Shown in pieces: positions 26,433 through 40,102 of a DNA stretch of 64,000 nt (within the stretch, counting starts at the first letter, position 1; the number at the start of each line of letters is the position of its first letter). Origin of the DNA: Streptomyces griseus (lineage in GTDB: Bacteria > Actinomycetota > Actinomycetes > Streptomycetales > Streptomycetaceae). The translations under genes were made by a program, and so were the position numbers. The notes below the pieces were generated by a model, which searched no databases, had not been told where the DNA came from, and saw nothing but the letters and a program-made list of their open reading frames with translations. The stretch is taken from NCBI RefSeq assembly GCF_900460065.1, contig NZ_UAVD01000024.1, forward strand, positions 186,001-250,000, read 5' to 3'.

Positions 26433-27434
26433 ATGGACTTCGGCCTCGTCCTCCAGACGGACCCGCCCGCCTCCGCCGTCGTCGGCCTGATGCGGCGCGC
26501 CGAACGCAACGGCTTCCGCTACGGCTGGACCTTCGACTCGGCGGTGCTCTGGCAGGAGCCGTTCGTCATCTACAGCCGCATCCTGGAGCACACGGAGAAG
26601 CTGACCGTGGGTCCCATGGTCACCAACCCGGGCACCCGAACCTGGGAGGTCACCGCCTCGACCTTCGCCACCCTCAACGACATGTACGGCAACCGCACCG
26701 TCTGCGGCATCGGTCGCGGCGACTCCGCGATGCGCGTCGCGGGCCGCAGGCCCAACACCCTGGCCCGGCTCGGCGAGGCCATCGACGTCATCCGGGACCT
26801 CGCGGAGGGCCGGGAGGCGACCGTCGACGGGCAGCCCGTGCAGCTCCCCTGGGTGAAGGACGGGAAGCTCCCGGTGTGGATGGCGGCCTACGGGCCCAAG
26901 GCCCTGGCGCTGGCCGGGCAGAAGGCCGACGGGTTCATCCTCCAGCTCGCCGACCCCTTCCTCACCGAGTGGATGATCAAGGCGGTACGGGACGCGGCGT
27001 CCGACGCCGGACGGGACCCGGACTCCGTCACCATCTGCGTCGCCGCCCCCGCCTACGTCGGCGACGACCTCGACCACGCCCGCGAGCAGTGCCGCTGGTT
27101 CGGCGGGATGGTCGGCAACCACGTGGCGGACCTGGTCGCCCGCTACGGCGAGCACTCCGGCCTGGTGCCGGAGGCCTTGACCGCGTACATCGCCGGACGC
27201 TCCGGCTACGACTACAGCCACCACGGGCGCGCCGGCAACCCGGACACCGCCTTCGTCCCGGACGAGATCGTCGACCGGTTCTGTCTGCTCGGTCCCGCCG
27301 AGGCGCACATCGAGAAGCTCCGGGCGCTCAGGGACATGGGCGTCGACCAGTTCGCGCTGTACAACATGCACGACGCCCGCGAGGCGACCATCGACGCCTA
27401 CGGGGCCGAGATCATCCCGGCCCTGACCGCGTGA
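26433..27434 (+). CDS. LLM-class F420-dependent oxidoreductase (TIGR03842-like)
   Basis: 333 residues, a luciferase-like TIM barrel. Motifs include MDFGLVLQTDPP at the start, VGPMVTNPGTRTWEVTA for the cofactor loop, GIGRGDSAMR, and PVWMAAYGPKALALAG. The pattern fits the TIGR03842 group, which from memory is often found beside dihydropyrimidinase and ureidopropionase genes. A dihydropyrimidine-related redox step is plausible but unproven. GGAG precedes ATG 26433 by 8 bases. No classical NADPH-dependent dihydropyrimidine dehydrogenase gene lies in the window. Confidence 0.85.
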   Translation: MDFGLVLQTDPPASAVVGLMRRAERNGFRYGWTFDSAVLWQEPFVIYSRILEHTEKLTVGPMVTNPGTRTWEVTASTFATLNDMYGNRTVCGIGRGDSAMRVAGRRPNTLARLGEAIDVIRDLAEGREATVDGQPVQLPWVKDGKLPVWMAAYGPKALALAGQKADGFILQLADPFLTEWMIKAVRDAASDAGRDPDSVTICVAAPAYVGDDLDHAREQCRWFGGMVGNHVADLVARYGEHSGLVPEALTAYIAGRSGYDYSHHGRAGNPDTAFVPDEIVDRFCLLGPAEAHIEKLRALRDMGVDQFALYNMHDAREATIDAYGAEIIPALTA

Positions 27435-27480
27435 CCGCCTGACGCTCCGTCCCCCTCGCGCTTCGCACGCACACCCCCGC

Positions 27481-27553
27481 ACACCCCGCACGGCCCGCAC
27501 ACCCCGCACGGCCCGCACCACCCGCTCGGCCCGCACCACCCGCACCGCCCCGC
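27481..27553. repeat. 18-bp tandem repeat, about four copies
   Basis: Unit ACACCCCGCACGGCCCGC at 27481-27498 and 27499-27516 (identical), then a variant at 27517-27534 and a degenerate copy at 27535-27553. It lies in the gap between the F420 enzyme and the transporter genes. The plus strand is nearly all C with A and single or double G; the complementary strand is G-rich. Confidence 0.75.
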
Positions 27554-27587
27554 ACGGCACCGCTCCCGAGCGAAGGGCCCGTCCGCC

Positions 27588-29133
<1,546 letters not shown>

Positions 29134-29147
<14 letters not shown>

Positions 29148-29895
29148 CGCTGCGGCCCAGCAGCGCCGTGACGTCCACCGTCTCGTCCGCCGAGGGAGTG
29201 GCCGCGGGCACCGGCCGGTCGAAGCCGGAGAAGTCCACGGTCCCTTCCCCGTCCCCGTTCCGCAGGGTGATCCGCACCGGGTACGGCGTGCCCTCGGCGG
29301 CCACAAAGGCCGTCAGGCGCTCACCGCCCTCGGCCCGGGTCACCGGGACGGTCGGCGCGCCGTTCACGTCGGTCTTCGCGCCCTTCGTCAGCGTGTCGAG
29401 GTCGTCGGTGCCGACGTTGTCGGTGACCAGCTCGCGGAACGTGTCGAGGTCGCAGACCTCGGTCACCTCCAGCAGCCGGGGGTCGTCGGCCGAGGCCTTC
29501 ATGTAGCGGCCGTCGAGGATCGTGTCGAAGGTGGAACCGCCGATCGGCACATGGGTGTTCCAGAAGGCGGCGTCCGGCTTCAGCCAGACGTCGTCGCCGC
29601 GTTTCACGATCTCCACCGAACCGTCGTCGCCCATGTCCACCCCGCCCGCGCAGTTCCCCTCGCGGTCCAGCGTGAGGTCGATGCTCATGTCCTCCCCGGT
29701 CCCGTCGATGCTGCCGCGCGCGCTCAGATGCAGGGACCGGACGTCGACCAGGGCGTCGCGGGCGCGTTCGGCGATCTCCTCGGCGGGGAGCGTGTCGATG
29801 TCGTCGTCAGCCCGCGCGAGGGCGCCACCCGTCACGGTGAGAGCGACGGCCGCCGCACCCGCGGCCGCCCGGGCGGCCCATCGGTGTCCGCTCAC
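29134..29895 (-). CDS. Secreted LppX/LprG-like protein
   Basis: 253 residues. A Sec signal peptide (about 1-29; hydrophobic AAAVALTVTGGALARA, no lipobox Cys) is followed by a mixed alpha/beta domain with repeated charged strands (LHLSARGSIDGTGEDMSIDLTL, residues about 55-76). This resembles the LolA/LppX fold that binds a lipid in a half-barrel. The late TVPVTRAEGGERLTAFVAAEGTPYPVRI is typical. The role is presumably envelope lipid handling or a surface protein; no catalytic motif. It overlaps the transporter gene end to end by 14 bp. Confidence 0.7.
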
Positions 29896-30095
29896 GTCGC
29901 CTCCTCGAAAAGGCCCCGGTCAGGGCGTACGAACCAGGATGACCGGCACATTCGAGCGTACGCCGGGAGAGGGGGCACCGCCCGGCGCGCCTACGGAGGG
30001 TGAAGCACCTCGGTGTTTTCGGCCACGGAGCGTGGGCAAGGCTGCGGTGATCCCGCCCGGGATCACGTCCGCACGCAGCACGGAGGAGACCATCG

Positions 30096-30476
30096 ATGAA
30101 TCTGTTCACGGGGACGAGGAGCAAGGGCGCCAAGGCCATGGGGAAGTGCTCCCGGTCCCTCCTGCGGGCGCTCGCCGCCACGGCGACGGTGTCCGCGCTG
30201 GCGGTCTCGGTCACGTCGGCGACCGCGGCCCCGGCCGCGATCCCGCCCGGCCTGTCCTGCGACACCGGCAAGCACGCCGTCGACGCGTACACGGGCTTCG
30301 CGCTCTGTCGCAACAACGGCGGCCAGACGCAGACCTTCTGGGTCCATCTGGTCTGCGGCTGGGCCCCGGACGTCGACGGCAACCACGTCACGCTGAGGCC
30401 CGGCGAGTCCGGCCAGTCCACCGCCCACTGCGGGAAGATCGGCACCGGTATCGGCGAGATCCACATCCGCCCGTGA
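30096..30476 (+). CDS. Small secreted four-cysteine protein
   Basis: 126 residues with a Sec signal peptide (about 1-45; ATATVSALAVSVTSATAAPA). The mature part is about 80 residues with Cys pairs (LSCDTGKH, LCRNNG, LVCGW, AHCGKIG) that could make two disulfides, and a Thr/Gly-rich beta character. Family unknown. GGAGGAGACC lies before ATG 30096, a strong ribosome binding site; ATG 30138 is an alternative. It could be a small extracellular inhibitor or effector; nothing in the context decides. Confidence 0.65.
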   Translation: MNLFTGTRSKGAKAMGKCSRSLLRALAATATVSALAVSVTSATAAPAAIPPGLSCDTGKHAVDAYTGFALCRNNGGQTQTFWVHLVCGWAPDVDGNHVTLRPGESGQSTAHCGKIGTGIGEIHIRP

Positions 30477-30649
30477 TGCCGGAGCGGTGAGAACCGGCAC
30501 CACCACCTGCCGCACGGGCCGTATCCGCAACGGCAGGAGCGGCCCGAACGGTTGAGCGTGCCGCCTCCTCTCGTTACCCTCCAGTAAGTACGTGTGGGCG
30601 CAGCCGGGACGACCGGCCGGCCCCGCGACACGAGGGAGGCGGCACGCCC

Positions 30650-32158
30650 ATGTCCTCAGCGGAGCCCACCGCAGCGGAACCGACGGAAGCGGGACGCACC
30701 GAGCAGACCGGCCCGGCCGTACGCGAGCCCGGTCGCTCCCCCCGTCCGGCGGTCCCCGGCCCGTCGCCGCTCCCCGGACTCGCGGAGAGCGCCCGCCGGC
30801 TCGCCGACGCCACCACCACCTCCACCGCACTCGTGGCCGACGCCCTGGCCCGCGTCGAGGCCACGCAGCCGACCCTCAACGCCTTCCGCCACCTGCGCGC
30901 CGAGGCGGCTCTCGCCGAGGCCGCCGAGGCCGACCGCCGGCTCGCGGCGGGGGAGCGGCTGCCGCTCCTGGGCGTTCCGGTCGCCGTCAAGGACGACACC
31001 GATGTGGCGGGCCTGCCCACGCACTTCGGCTGCGACGGTGAGCGGCCCCCGGCCGTCTCCGACAGCGAGGTGGTCCGCCGGCTGCGCGCCGCCGGAGCCG
31101 TCGTCGTCGGCAAGACCAACTCCTGCGAACTGGGCCAGTGGCCCTTCACCGAGGGAACCGCCTTCGGCGCCACCCGCAACCCGTGGAACACCGCGCACAC
31201 CCCGGGCGGCTCGTCCGGCGGCTCGGCCGCCGCTGTCGCCGCCGGGCTCGTCCCCGCCGCCCTCGGCTCGGACGGCGCCGGGTCCGTGCGCATCCCCGCC
31301 GCGTGGACGCATCTCGTCGGCATCAAACCGCAGCGCGGGCGCGTCTCCGTCCACCCGCACAGCGACTCCTTCCAGGGGCTCACCGTGAACGGCCCCCTCG
31401 CCCGGACGGTCGCCGACGCCGCGCTGCTCCTGGACGCCGTCGCCGGATCCCACCCCGAGGACCTCCACCGCCCGCCCGCCGTGCGCGCCGCCGACGCCGC
31501 CCGCCGCGACCCGGGCCGCCTGCGTATCGCCCTCGCCTGGCGCCCCCCGCTCACGCTCACCGGCGCCGGACCGGACCCGGAGGTGCGCCGGGCCGTCACC
31601 GCGCTCGCCGAGGCCCTCGCCCGGCTCGGCCACCGCGTCGAGGAGGCCCGTCCCCGGTACGGACTGATCGGCCTCTCCTTCGTGCCCCGGGCCACCGTGG
31701 GCATCGCCGAGTTCGCCGCCCGGCACCCCGAACCGGCCCTGCTCGACCCGCGCACCCGCAGCGCCCTGCGCACCGGGACGCGGCTGGGCGGGCGGGTGGT
31801 GCGGGCCGCCCGCGCCCGCGAGGTGCGCCAGCACCGCAGGATCGGCGCCCTCTTCGACACCTCCGGGTTCGACGTGCTCCTCACCCCGACCACGGCAGCG
31901 CCGCCGCCCCGGATCGGCAGATTCGACGACCTGAGCGCCTGGCGCACCGACGTCGCGATGGCCGCCGCCTGCCCCTACGCCTGGCCGTGGAACGTCCTCG
32001 GCTGGCCCGGGGTGAACGTCCCGGCCGGCTTCACGCGCTCCGGCCTGCCGGTCGGGGCCCAACTGCTCGGCCCCTCCCGCAGCGAGGAGCGGCTGATCGC
32101 GCTCGCCGCCCAACTGGAGGACGACCGGCGCTGGTTCGAGCACCGGCCACCGGTCTGA
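30650..32158 (+). CDS. Amidase signature-family enzyme
   Basis: 502 residues. The Ser-cisSer-Lys triad of the amidase signature family is visible: Lys114 (VAVKDDTD), cis-Ser in the GGSSGGS segment (about 188-189) and nucleophile Ser212 (GSDGAGSVR). It lacks the GatA-specific C-terminal features. Substrate unknown. The N-terminal 45 residues are Pro/Glu-rich and probably disordered. A TTAC-N6-GTAA palindrome lies 63-76 bases upstream (30574-30587). The downstream terminator is convergent with sigF. It is not clearly part of the pyrimidine cluster. Confidence 0.88.
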   Translation: MSSAEPTAAEPTEAGRTEQTGPAVREPGRSPRPAVPGPSPLPGLAESARRLADATTTSTALVADALARVEATQPTLNAFRHLRAEAALAEAAEADRRLAAGERLPLLGVPVAVKDDTDVAGLPTHFGCDGERPPAVSDSEVVRRLRAAGAVVVGKTNSCELGQWPFTEGTAFGATRNPWNTAHTPGGSSGGSAAAVAAGLVPAALGSDGAGSVRIPAAWTHLVGIKPQRGRVSVHPHSDSFQGLTVNGPLARTVADAALLLDAVAGSHPEDLHRPPAVRAADAARRDPGRLRIALAWRPPLTLTGAGPDPEVRRAVTALAEALARLGHRVEEARPRYGLIGLSFVPRATVGIAEFAARHPEPALLDPRTRSALRTGTRLGGRVVRAARAREVRQHRRIGALFDTSGFDVLLTPTTAAPPPRIGRFDDLSAWRTDVAMAAACPYAWPWNVLGWPGVNVPAGFTRSGLPVGAQLLGPSRSEERLIALAAQLEDDRRWFEHRPPV

Positions 32159-32174
32159 CGGGCGATGCTCACGC

Positions 32175-32199
32175 CCGGACCGCCGGCCCGGCGGTCCGG
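32175..32199. terminator. Convergent hairpin terminator
   Basis: 12-bp arms CCGGACCGCCGG (32175-32186) and CCGGCGGTCCGG (32188-32199), a near-perfect palindrome whose loop uses the inner bases. It lies between the convergent amidase and sigma factor genes. Confidence 0.55.
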
Positions 32200-32221
32200 T
32201 GTCACCTCTCCCTCCGGCTCG

Positions 32222-33100
32222 TCACTTCTCGGTGAGCATGTCCTTGCGGAGCTTGGTGAGCAGCCGGGACAGCAGCCGGGAGACATGCATCTGGGAGATG
32301 CCGAGGTGCTCGCCGATCTGGGCCTGTGTCATCTCCCGGCCGAAGCGCATCGCGACGATCTCGCGCTCCCGTTCGTCCAGCCGCTCCAGCAGGGGAGCCA
32401 ACGTGTGCAGGTCCTCGACCAGTTCCATGGCCGGGTCGACGTCCCCCTTGATGTCGCCGTAGGTGACCGTCTCGGCGCTGTTCTGGTCGGCGCCGATGGG
32501 CAGGTCGAGGGAGCCCGCCGTGTAACCGTTGGCGGCTATGAGCCCCTCGATGACCTCTTCTTCGGTGAGTTCCAGATGGTGGGCGAGTTCGGCGACCGTG
32601 GGCTCGCGGTCGAGACGGGTGGAGAGCGCCTCGCGCGTCTTGGCGAGGGTCACGCGCAGTTCCTGCAGACGGCGGGGTACATGGACGGCCCACGTCGAGT
32701 CGCGGAAGAACCGCTTGATCTCGCCGACGATGTACGGGATGGCGAACGAGGTGAACTCGACCTCCCGGCTCAGCTCGAACCGGTCGATCGCCTTGATCAG
32801 CCCGATCGTGCCGACCTGGATGATGTCCTCCATCTCGCCGCTGCCGCGGTTGCGGAAGCGCTTCGCCGCGAAATGCACCAGCGAGAGGTTCATCTCGATC
32901 AGGGTGTTCCGCGCGTACTGGTACGCGTGTGTGCCCTCTTCCAGTACCTGCAACTGGTCGAAGAACAGAACCGCCAGCTTCCGTGCGTCCTTCGGCGCGA
33001 TCTCCCCGGGGGCATCGATGCGCGGAAGCGCGGTGGGGGCGGCGGACGTGTCGTGTCGCGGGGTGGTGGAGAGCTGAGGGTGCTGCGTTCTGGTCGGCAC
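32222..33100 (-). CDS. SigB/SigF/SigG-type RNA polymerase sigma factor
   Basis: 292 residues from GTG 33100, supported by GGGAG six bases upstream. A GTG at 33136 is possible but has no ribosome binding site. Sigma-70 group 3: region 2 has LVHFAAKRFRNRG, EMEDIIQVGTIGLIKAIDRFE and a -10-recognition segment FTSFAIPYIVGEIKRFFRD. Region 3 follows. Region 4 HTH is TQAQIGEHLGISQMHVSRLL. This is the stress/sporulation SigB-F-G class. Which of the several Streptomyces paralogs (sigB, sigF, sigH, sigG) it is cannot be told. No anti-sigma or anti-anti-sigma gene is adjacent. Confidence 0.88.
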   Translation of the reverse strand: MPTRTQHPQLSTTPRHDTSAAPTALPRIDAPGEIAPKDARKLAVLFFDQLQVLEEGTHAYQYARNTLIEMNLSLVHFAAKRFRNRGSGEMEDIIQVGTIGLIKAIDRFELSREVEFTSFAIPYIVGEIKRFFRDSTWAVHVPRRLQELRVTLAKTREALSTRLDREPTVAELAHHLELTEEEVIEGLIAANGYTAGSLDLPIGADQNSAETVTYGDIKGDVDPAMELVEDLHTLAPLLERLDEREREIVAMRFGREMTQAQIGEHLGISQMHVSRLLSRLLTKLRKDMLTEK

Positions 33101-35709
<2,609 letters not shown>

Positions 35710-35719
35710 GGTGATGTGA

Positions 35720-35746
35720 GCCGGGGGCGGCCGAGCCGCCCCCGGC
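35720..35746 (+). terminator. Hairpin terminator after idh, first stem
   Basis: Perfect 12-bp arms GCCGGGGGCGGC (35720-35731) and GCCGCCCCCGGC (35735-35746) with a 3-base loop CGA, 11 bases after the stop. Confidence 0.65.
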
Positions 35747-35749
35747 CGT

Positions 35750-35787
35750 GACCGCCCCGGTCGGCCCTGGCGCCGGCCGGGGCGGTC
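35750..35787 (+). terminator. Hairpin terminator after idh, second stem
   Basis: 11-bp arms GACCGCCCCGG (35750-35760) and CCGGGGCGGTC (35777-35787), immediately after the first stem, so idh ends in tandem hairpins. Confidence 0.5.
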
Positions 35788-35868
35788 CGCGTGTGCGTAC
35801 CCCCCGAAAGGGTGGGATCGCGGAGCCGCACGGAGGTTCGGAGCAATCCGGCCGCCTCCCGGTTCCGA

Positions 35869-37452
35869 ATGAGGACCGTGAGGATCAACCGCACCGCCCT
35901 GACCCGCAACACCCTCGCCGCCCTGAGCGGACTGCTCGCCGGCTTCGCCGCGCTGACCGTCGCCGAACTCGTCTCGGCCGCGGTCAGACCCCAGGCGAGC
36001 CCCGTCACGGCGGTCGGTGGAGCCGCCATCGACCGGACGCCCACCGGGGTGAAGGACTGGGCGATCCGGACCTTCGGCGAGAACGACAAGATCGTCCTCC
36101 AGCTCGGCATCGTCGCCACGCTCGCCCTCCTCGCCGTCGCCGTCGGCCTGCTGGCGCTGCGCCACCGGCGTACGGGCTCCGCCGCCGTCCTGGTCTTCGG
36201 CGCGGTCGGCACGGCCGCCGCCGTCAGCAGGCCGGACTCCACCGGGTTCACCGACGGACTGCCGTCCCTGGTCGGCGCGGTGGCCGGGGCGATCCTGCTG
36301 TACGTCCTCGTCGGCAGGCTCACCCGGGCGCGCACCGCCGCCGGGCAGGAGGAGGAGAGCGGCTGGGACCGGCGGGGCTTCCTGATCGCCGCCACCGCCG
36401 CCGCTGCCGCCTCCACCGCCGCCGGAGCCGTCGGCCGGGCCCTCAACGGCCGCAGCGCCCAGGACGCGGTCGCCTCCCGGGACGCCGTCCGGCTGCCCGC
36501 CCCGGCCTCGCCCGCGAAGCCGGTCCCGGCGGGAGCCCAGCCGAGGGTGCGCGGCATCAGCCCGTTCACCACGCCCAACGACGACTTCTACCGGGTCGAC
36601 ACCGCCCTCGTGATCCCCAAGGTCGACGCGAACACCTGGCGGCTGCGCATCCACGGCAAGGGTGTACGCCGGGACCTGGAGTTCGGCTACCAGGACCTGC
36701 TGAACCGGCCGCTGATCCAACGCGAGATCACCCTGTGCTGCGTCTCCAACGAGGTCGGCGGCCCCTACATCGGCCACGCCCGGTGGATCGGCGTCCGCCT
36801 GGCCGACCTGCTCAAGGAGGCCGGGGTGAAGCCCCCGTCCCGGGGCGGCGAGGCGGACCAGATCATCGCCCGCTCGGTCGACGGCATGACGCTCGGCACC
36901 CCCGTCGAGGACGTCATGGACGGCCGGGACGCGATGCTCGCCGTCGGCATGAACGGCGAACCGCTGCCGTTCGTCCACGGCTTCCCCGTCCGGATGCTCG
37001 TCCCCGGACTGTACGGGTACGTCTCGGCCTGCAAGTGGATCGAGGACATCGAGCTCACCACCTTCGACTCCTACGACGCGTACTGGGTGAAGCGCGACTG
37101 GGCCCGGGAGGCCCCGATCAAGACCCAGTCCCGCATCGACACCCCCAAGCCCTTCGGGCGCCCCGAGGCGGGCACCGTCATGGTCGCCGGGGTGGCCTGG
37201 GCCCAGCACCGGGGCATCGAGAAGGTCGAGATCCGGGTCGACGACGGCCCCTGGCGGCCCGCCCAACTCGCCGACCAGGCCACCGTCGACACCTGGCGCC
37301 AGTGGACCTACCCCTGGAAGGCGACCCCCGGCAGCCACACCCTCACCGTCCGCGCCACCGACGGGACGGGCGAGACGCAGACCGAGAAGCGCACGAAGAC
37401 CGTCCCGGATGGGGCGAGCGGATGGCACTCGGTGGTCGTCAGCGTCGACTGA
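35869..37452 (+). CDS. Membrane-anchored sulfite-oxidase-fold molybdoenzyme
   Basis: 527 residues. The N-terminal half has about four hydrophobic helices (LAALSGLLAGFAALTVAEL, then IVATLALLAVAVGLLAL, a third near 120 and RRGFLIAATAAAAA around 170). The molybdopterin domain follows (about 250-420), with the Moco ligand Cys291 in LCCVSNEVGG and IGHARWIGVRL next to it. An Ig-like Mo-co dimerization domain closes the protein (about 430-527; EKVEIRVDDGPW). It probably oxidises or reduces an extracellular S or N compound. ATG 35869 is chosen; GTG 35878 is a near alternative. Confidence 0.85.
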   Translation: MRTVRINRTALTRNTLAALSGLLAGFAALTVAELVSAAVRPQASPVTAVGGAAIDRTPTGVKDWAIRTFGENDKIVLQLGIVATLALLAVAVGLLALRHRRTGSAAVLVFGAVGTAAAVSRPDSTGFTDGLPSLVGAVAGAILLYVLVGRLTRARTAAGQEEESGWDRRGFLIAATAAAAASTAAGAVGRALNGRSAQDAVASRDAVRLPAPASPAKPVPAGAQPRVRGISPFTTPNDDFYRVDTALVIPKVDANTWRLRIHGKGVRRDLEFGYQDLLNRPLIQREITLCCVSNEVGGPYIGHARWIGVRLADLLKEAGVKPPSRGGEADQIIARSVDGMTLGTPVEDVMDGRDAMLAVGMNGEPLPFVHGFPVRMLVPGLYGYVSACKWIEDIELTTFDSYDAYWVKRDWAREAPIKTQSRIDTPKPFGRPEAGTVMVAGVAWAQHRGIEKVEIRVDDGPWRPAQLADQATVDTWRQWTYPWKATPGSHTLTVRATDGTGETQTEKRTKTVPDGASGWHSVVVSVD

Positions 37453-37464
37453 CCGCGACGGACC

Positions 37465-39114
37465 TCACGGGAGGAAGGTCCTCCCCAGAGCCTCCCTCAA
37501 CCCGCCCACCGTCGGACGACGGAGACAGGCCGTCAGATATCCGTCCGGGCGTACGACATACGCCGCGCCCTCGCCCGCCCCGTACTGGAAGGCGAACTCG
37601 CCCCGGCTGTCGTGGTGATGCGGGACGCCCGTCCATCGTTCCCGGGCGCCGGCGGCCAGGAGCCGGTGTGTGTCCATCCGGCCGCCGGTCAACTCCCGTG
37701 CGGCGGAGGCGAGATCGAGGGGAGCGTCGCCGGCCGGGTGGTCCCCGTACACCAGCAGCATGTGCCCGCGGCCGCGCAGGACGTCGAAGAGGCGCACCGG
37801 GTGGGCGGCGATGTCCCCGGTGAGGCCGCCGCAGTCCGGGGCCCGGTCGCCCGGCCGCAGCGGGGCCGGGTCGTCCGGGGCGAGGGGCGTCACCAGCGGG
37901 CTCTCCCGGTAGCCGACCAGGAGCTGGGCCTCGCGCAGCAGCAATGTCTCCCGGTCCGTCGGGTCCGCCTGCACCCCCTCGGCGGCGTGCCGGACGGTCC
38001 GGCCCACCACCTCCTCGCCGACCGGGTGCCGCTCCGCGTCGTAACCGGCCAGCACCCGCGGCCCCGCCGCGCCCCCGACGGCGAGCGCCAGTTTCCACGC
38101 CAGGTTGCAGGCGTCCTGGATCCCGGTGTTCATGCCCTGGGCGCCGGTCGGCGGATGGATGTGCGCCGCGTCCCCGGCGACGAACACCCGGCCCTCCCCG
38201 TACCGGTCCACCAGCCGGTGGCTGATGCGGAACACCGACGACCAGCGCAGCGCGGACGCGGTGACCGGCTCCGGCGCCAGCCGGTCCAGGACCTTCTGGA
38301 TGTCGGGGAGCGCGGGGGCCGTACCGCCTTCCAGGCCGTGCGCCACCCCGTCACCGCCGCCCGCCGTCCCGGCCGCCTCCGCCTGCCGCGCGGCGGACAG
38401 TTCCGGCGGCACGAGCATCGACATCCGGTAGCGGCCGTTTCCCGGCAGCGGGATGCAGACCAGCAGATCGTCGATCGCCCCGTCCTCGCCGCGGTGCGTC
38501 GAGCGCACCCCGTACCCGGCCGGCAGATCCCACCCCACCTCCACATCGGCGAGCATGTACTCCTCGGGGAACGCGCCGCCCTCGAAGGTGAGCCCGAGTC
38601 CCTTGCGCACCGCCGAGTGCGCCCCGTCGCACCCCACCAGGAACCGGGAGCGGACCTCCACCTCTTCCCCGGACGCGGTCGTCAGCCGGCTGGTCACCCC
38701 GGCGGGATCCTGGGCGAACCCCACCAGCGCGGTCGACCGCTCGACCCCGGTGCCGAAGCGCCCGAGGAACTCCTCCAGCAGGCGCTCGGTGTCGCACTGC
38801 GGCAGCGCGGCGAAGCCGTACGGCACCTCGGGCGGCAGGACCAGCTCGACCCGGCCCCGCTCGGCCCCGTTCTCGTACGTCAGCTGCCCGCGCATCGGGA
38901 CCGCCGCGTCCAGCACCTCCCGCACCAGGCCCATCCGGTCGAAGATCTCCAGGGTGCGCGGCTGGACGCCGACCGCCTTGGCGTACGGCAGCCGGGCGGG
39001 GAGCCGGTCCACGATCCGGCAGGCCACCCCTGCCCGCCGCAGCTCGGCGGCGAGCGTCAGGCCGACCGGGCCCGCGCCCACCACGAGGACGTCGGTCGAT
39101 TCGCTGCGTGCCAC
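37465..39114 (-). CDS. FAD-dependent aromatic monooxygenase
   Basis: 549 residues, group A flavoprotein hydroxylase of the PheA/TfdB/RdmE type. The dinucleotide fold GAGPVGLTLAAELRRAG is at 13-29, GCDGAHS is the DG motif, and GDAAHIHPPTGAQGMN binds FAD ribitol. A C-terminal thioredoxin-like dimerisation domain (about 430-549; GHMLLVYGDHPAG) matches full-length family members. It hydroxylates phenols or polyketide-type aromatics with NAD(P)H and O2. The stop lies 12 bases from the convergent molybdoenzyme stop. The MpaB-like gene lies 81 bp upstream on the same strand. Confidence 0.88.
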   Translation of the reverse strand: MARSESTDVLVVGAGPVGLTLAAELRRAGVACRIVDRLPARLPYAKAVGVQPRTLEIFDRMGLVREVLDAAVPMRGQLTYENGAERGRVELVLPPEVPYGFAALPQCDTERLLEEFLGRFGTGVERSTALVGFAQDPAGVTSRLTTASGEEVEVRSRFLVGCDGAHSAVRKGLGLTFEGGAFPEEYMLADVEVGWDLPAGYGVRSTHRGEDGAIDDLLVCIPLPGNGRYRMSMLVPPELSAARQAEAAGTAGGGDGVAHGLEGGTAPALPDIQKVLDRLAPEPVTASALRWSSVFRISHRLVDRYGEGRVFVAGDAAHIHPPTGAQGMNTGIQDACNLAWKLALAVGGAAGPRVLAGYDAERHPVGEEVVGRTVRHAAEGVQADPTDRETLLLREAQLLVGYRESPLVTPLAPDDPAPLRPGDRAPDCGGLTGDIAAHPVRLFDVLRGRGHMLLVYGDHPAGDAPLDLASAARELTGGRMDTHRLLAAGARERWTGVPHHHDSRGEFAFQYGAGEGAAYVVRPDGYLTACLRRPTVGGLREALGRTFLP

Positions 39115-39195
39115 CGGGGTCTCCCGTCGTGGGCCCCCCGCGTACGGTCCCCTCCATCGTCCTGCCCCCGGCGGCCATCGGCACCCGGGCGGCGC

Positions 39196-40062
39196 TCAGC
39201 CTCCCGCGGGCGGGGCCATCGCCCACCGGATCGTCCTGGTCAGGGCCCTCCCCGCGGGCCGCACGCAGGCCTTCTCGACCCCCGGCGCCCGGGGCAGCCG
39301 CAGCTCCTTCGCGGCCCACGGTGGCAGGGCGGCCACGGCGTTCGCGGCGAGCACGGCGTACAGGGGACGGGCCGGCCAGGGCAGCGGCGGGCGCAGAAGA
39401 ACGAAGCGGGCCGCGTCCAGCGCCTCCGGGGTGGCGCGCAGTTCGGGGCGGTAGGCGGCGATGCGGGCCGCCAGCTCCGCCCGGTCGCGCGGCGGGTCGG
39501 GGACACCGAGGGCCCGGGCCACCGTCGCCATGTCGTCGATGTACCCGTCGCATCCTGCGCCGTCCAACGGCCGTGCCCCGTACCGCTGGTGGGCGCGCAG
39601 GAAGCTGTCCACCTCGGCGATGTGCACCCAGCACAGCAGGTGCGGGTCGGCGGCGTGGTACGGCTCACCGGAGGACGCGATGCCGCGCACCCCCTCGTGC
39701 ACGGACCGTACGCGGTCGACCGCCTCCTGGGCGTGCTCCGCCGTACCGAACGTGGTCACCGCCAGGAACGTGCTGGTCCGCTGGAGCCGCCCCCACGGGT
39801 CGCCCCGGAACCCCGAGTGCCCCGCGACGGCCGCCATGGCGAGGGGGTGCAGCGACTGGAGGAGCAGGGCCCGCAGCCCGCCGATGAACATGGACGCGTC
39901 CCCGTGCACCCGCCGCACCGGCCGGTCCTCACCGAACCAGCGGGGGCCCGGGGTGCCGTGGATCCGGGCCCGGTTCTGCGGCCCGGAGGGGCCCGCGACC
40001 CGCGAGAACAGGCTCCTGCCGAGCCGTTCCCGTACCCCGGAGCCTGGCGCCGTCCTGTCCAT
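39196..40062 (-). CDS. MpaB/DUF2236-type oxygenase
   Basis: 288 residues. The DUF2236 helical domain has GDASMFIGGLRALLLQSLHPLAMAAVAGH in the N-terminal third (about 53-81), RLQRTSTFLAVTTFGT, and HLLCWVHIAEVDSFL, whose His residues are the expected heme or metal ligands. The family includes rubber oxygenase Lcp and MpaB. Role here unknown; the neighbouring FAD monooxygenase on the same strand could act in the same pathway. The chosen ATG 40062 has no strong ribosome binding site. Confidence 0.85.
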   Translation of the reverse strand: MDRTAPGSGVRERLGRSLFSRVAGPSGPQNRARIHGTPGPRWFGEDRPVRRVHGDASMFIGGLRALLLQSLHPLAMAAVAGHSGFRGDPWGRLQRTSTFLAVTTFGTAEHAQEAVDRVRSVHEGVRGIASSGEPYHAADPHLLCWVHIAEVDSFLRAHQRYGARPLDGAGCDGYIDDMATVARALGVPDPPRDRAELAARIAAYRPELRATPEALDAARFVLLRPPLPWPARPLYAVLAANAVAALPPWAAKELRLPRAPGVEKACVRPAGRALTRTIRWAMAPPAGG

Positions 40063-40102
40063 ACGACCCAGTATGCGGCGGCGCCCGCCCGCCCGGGGAG
40101 CC

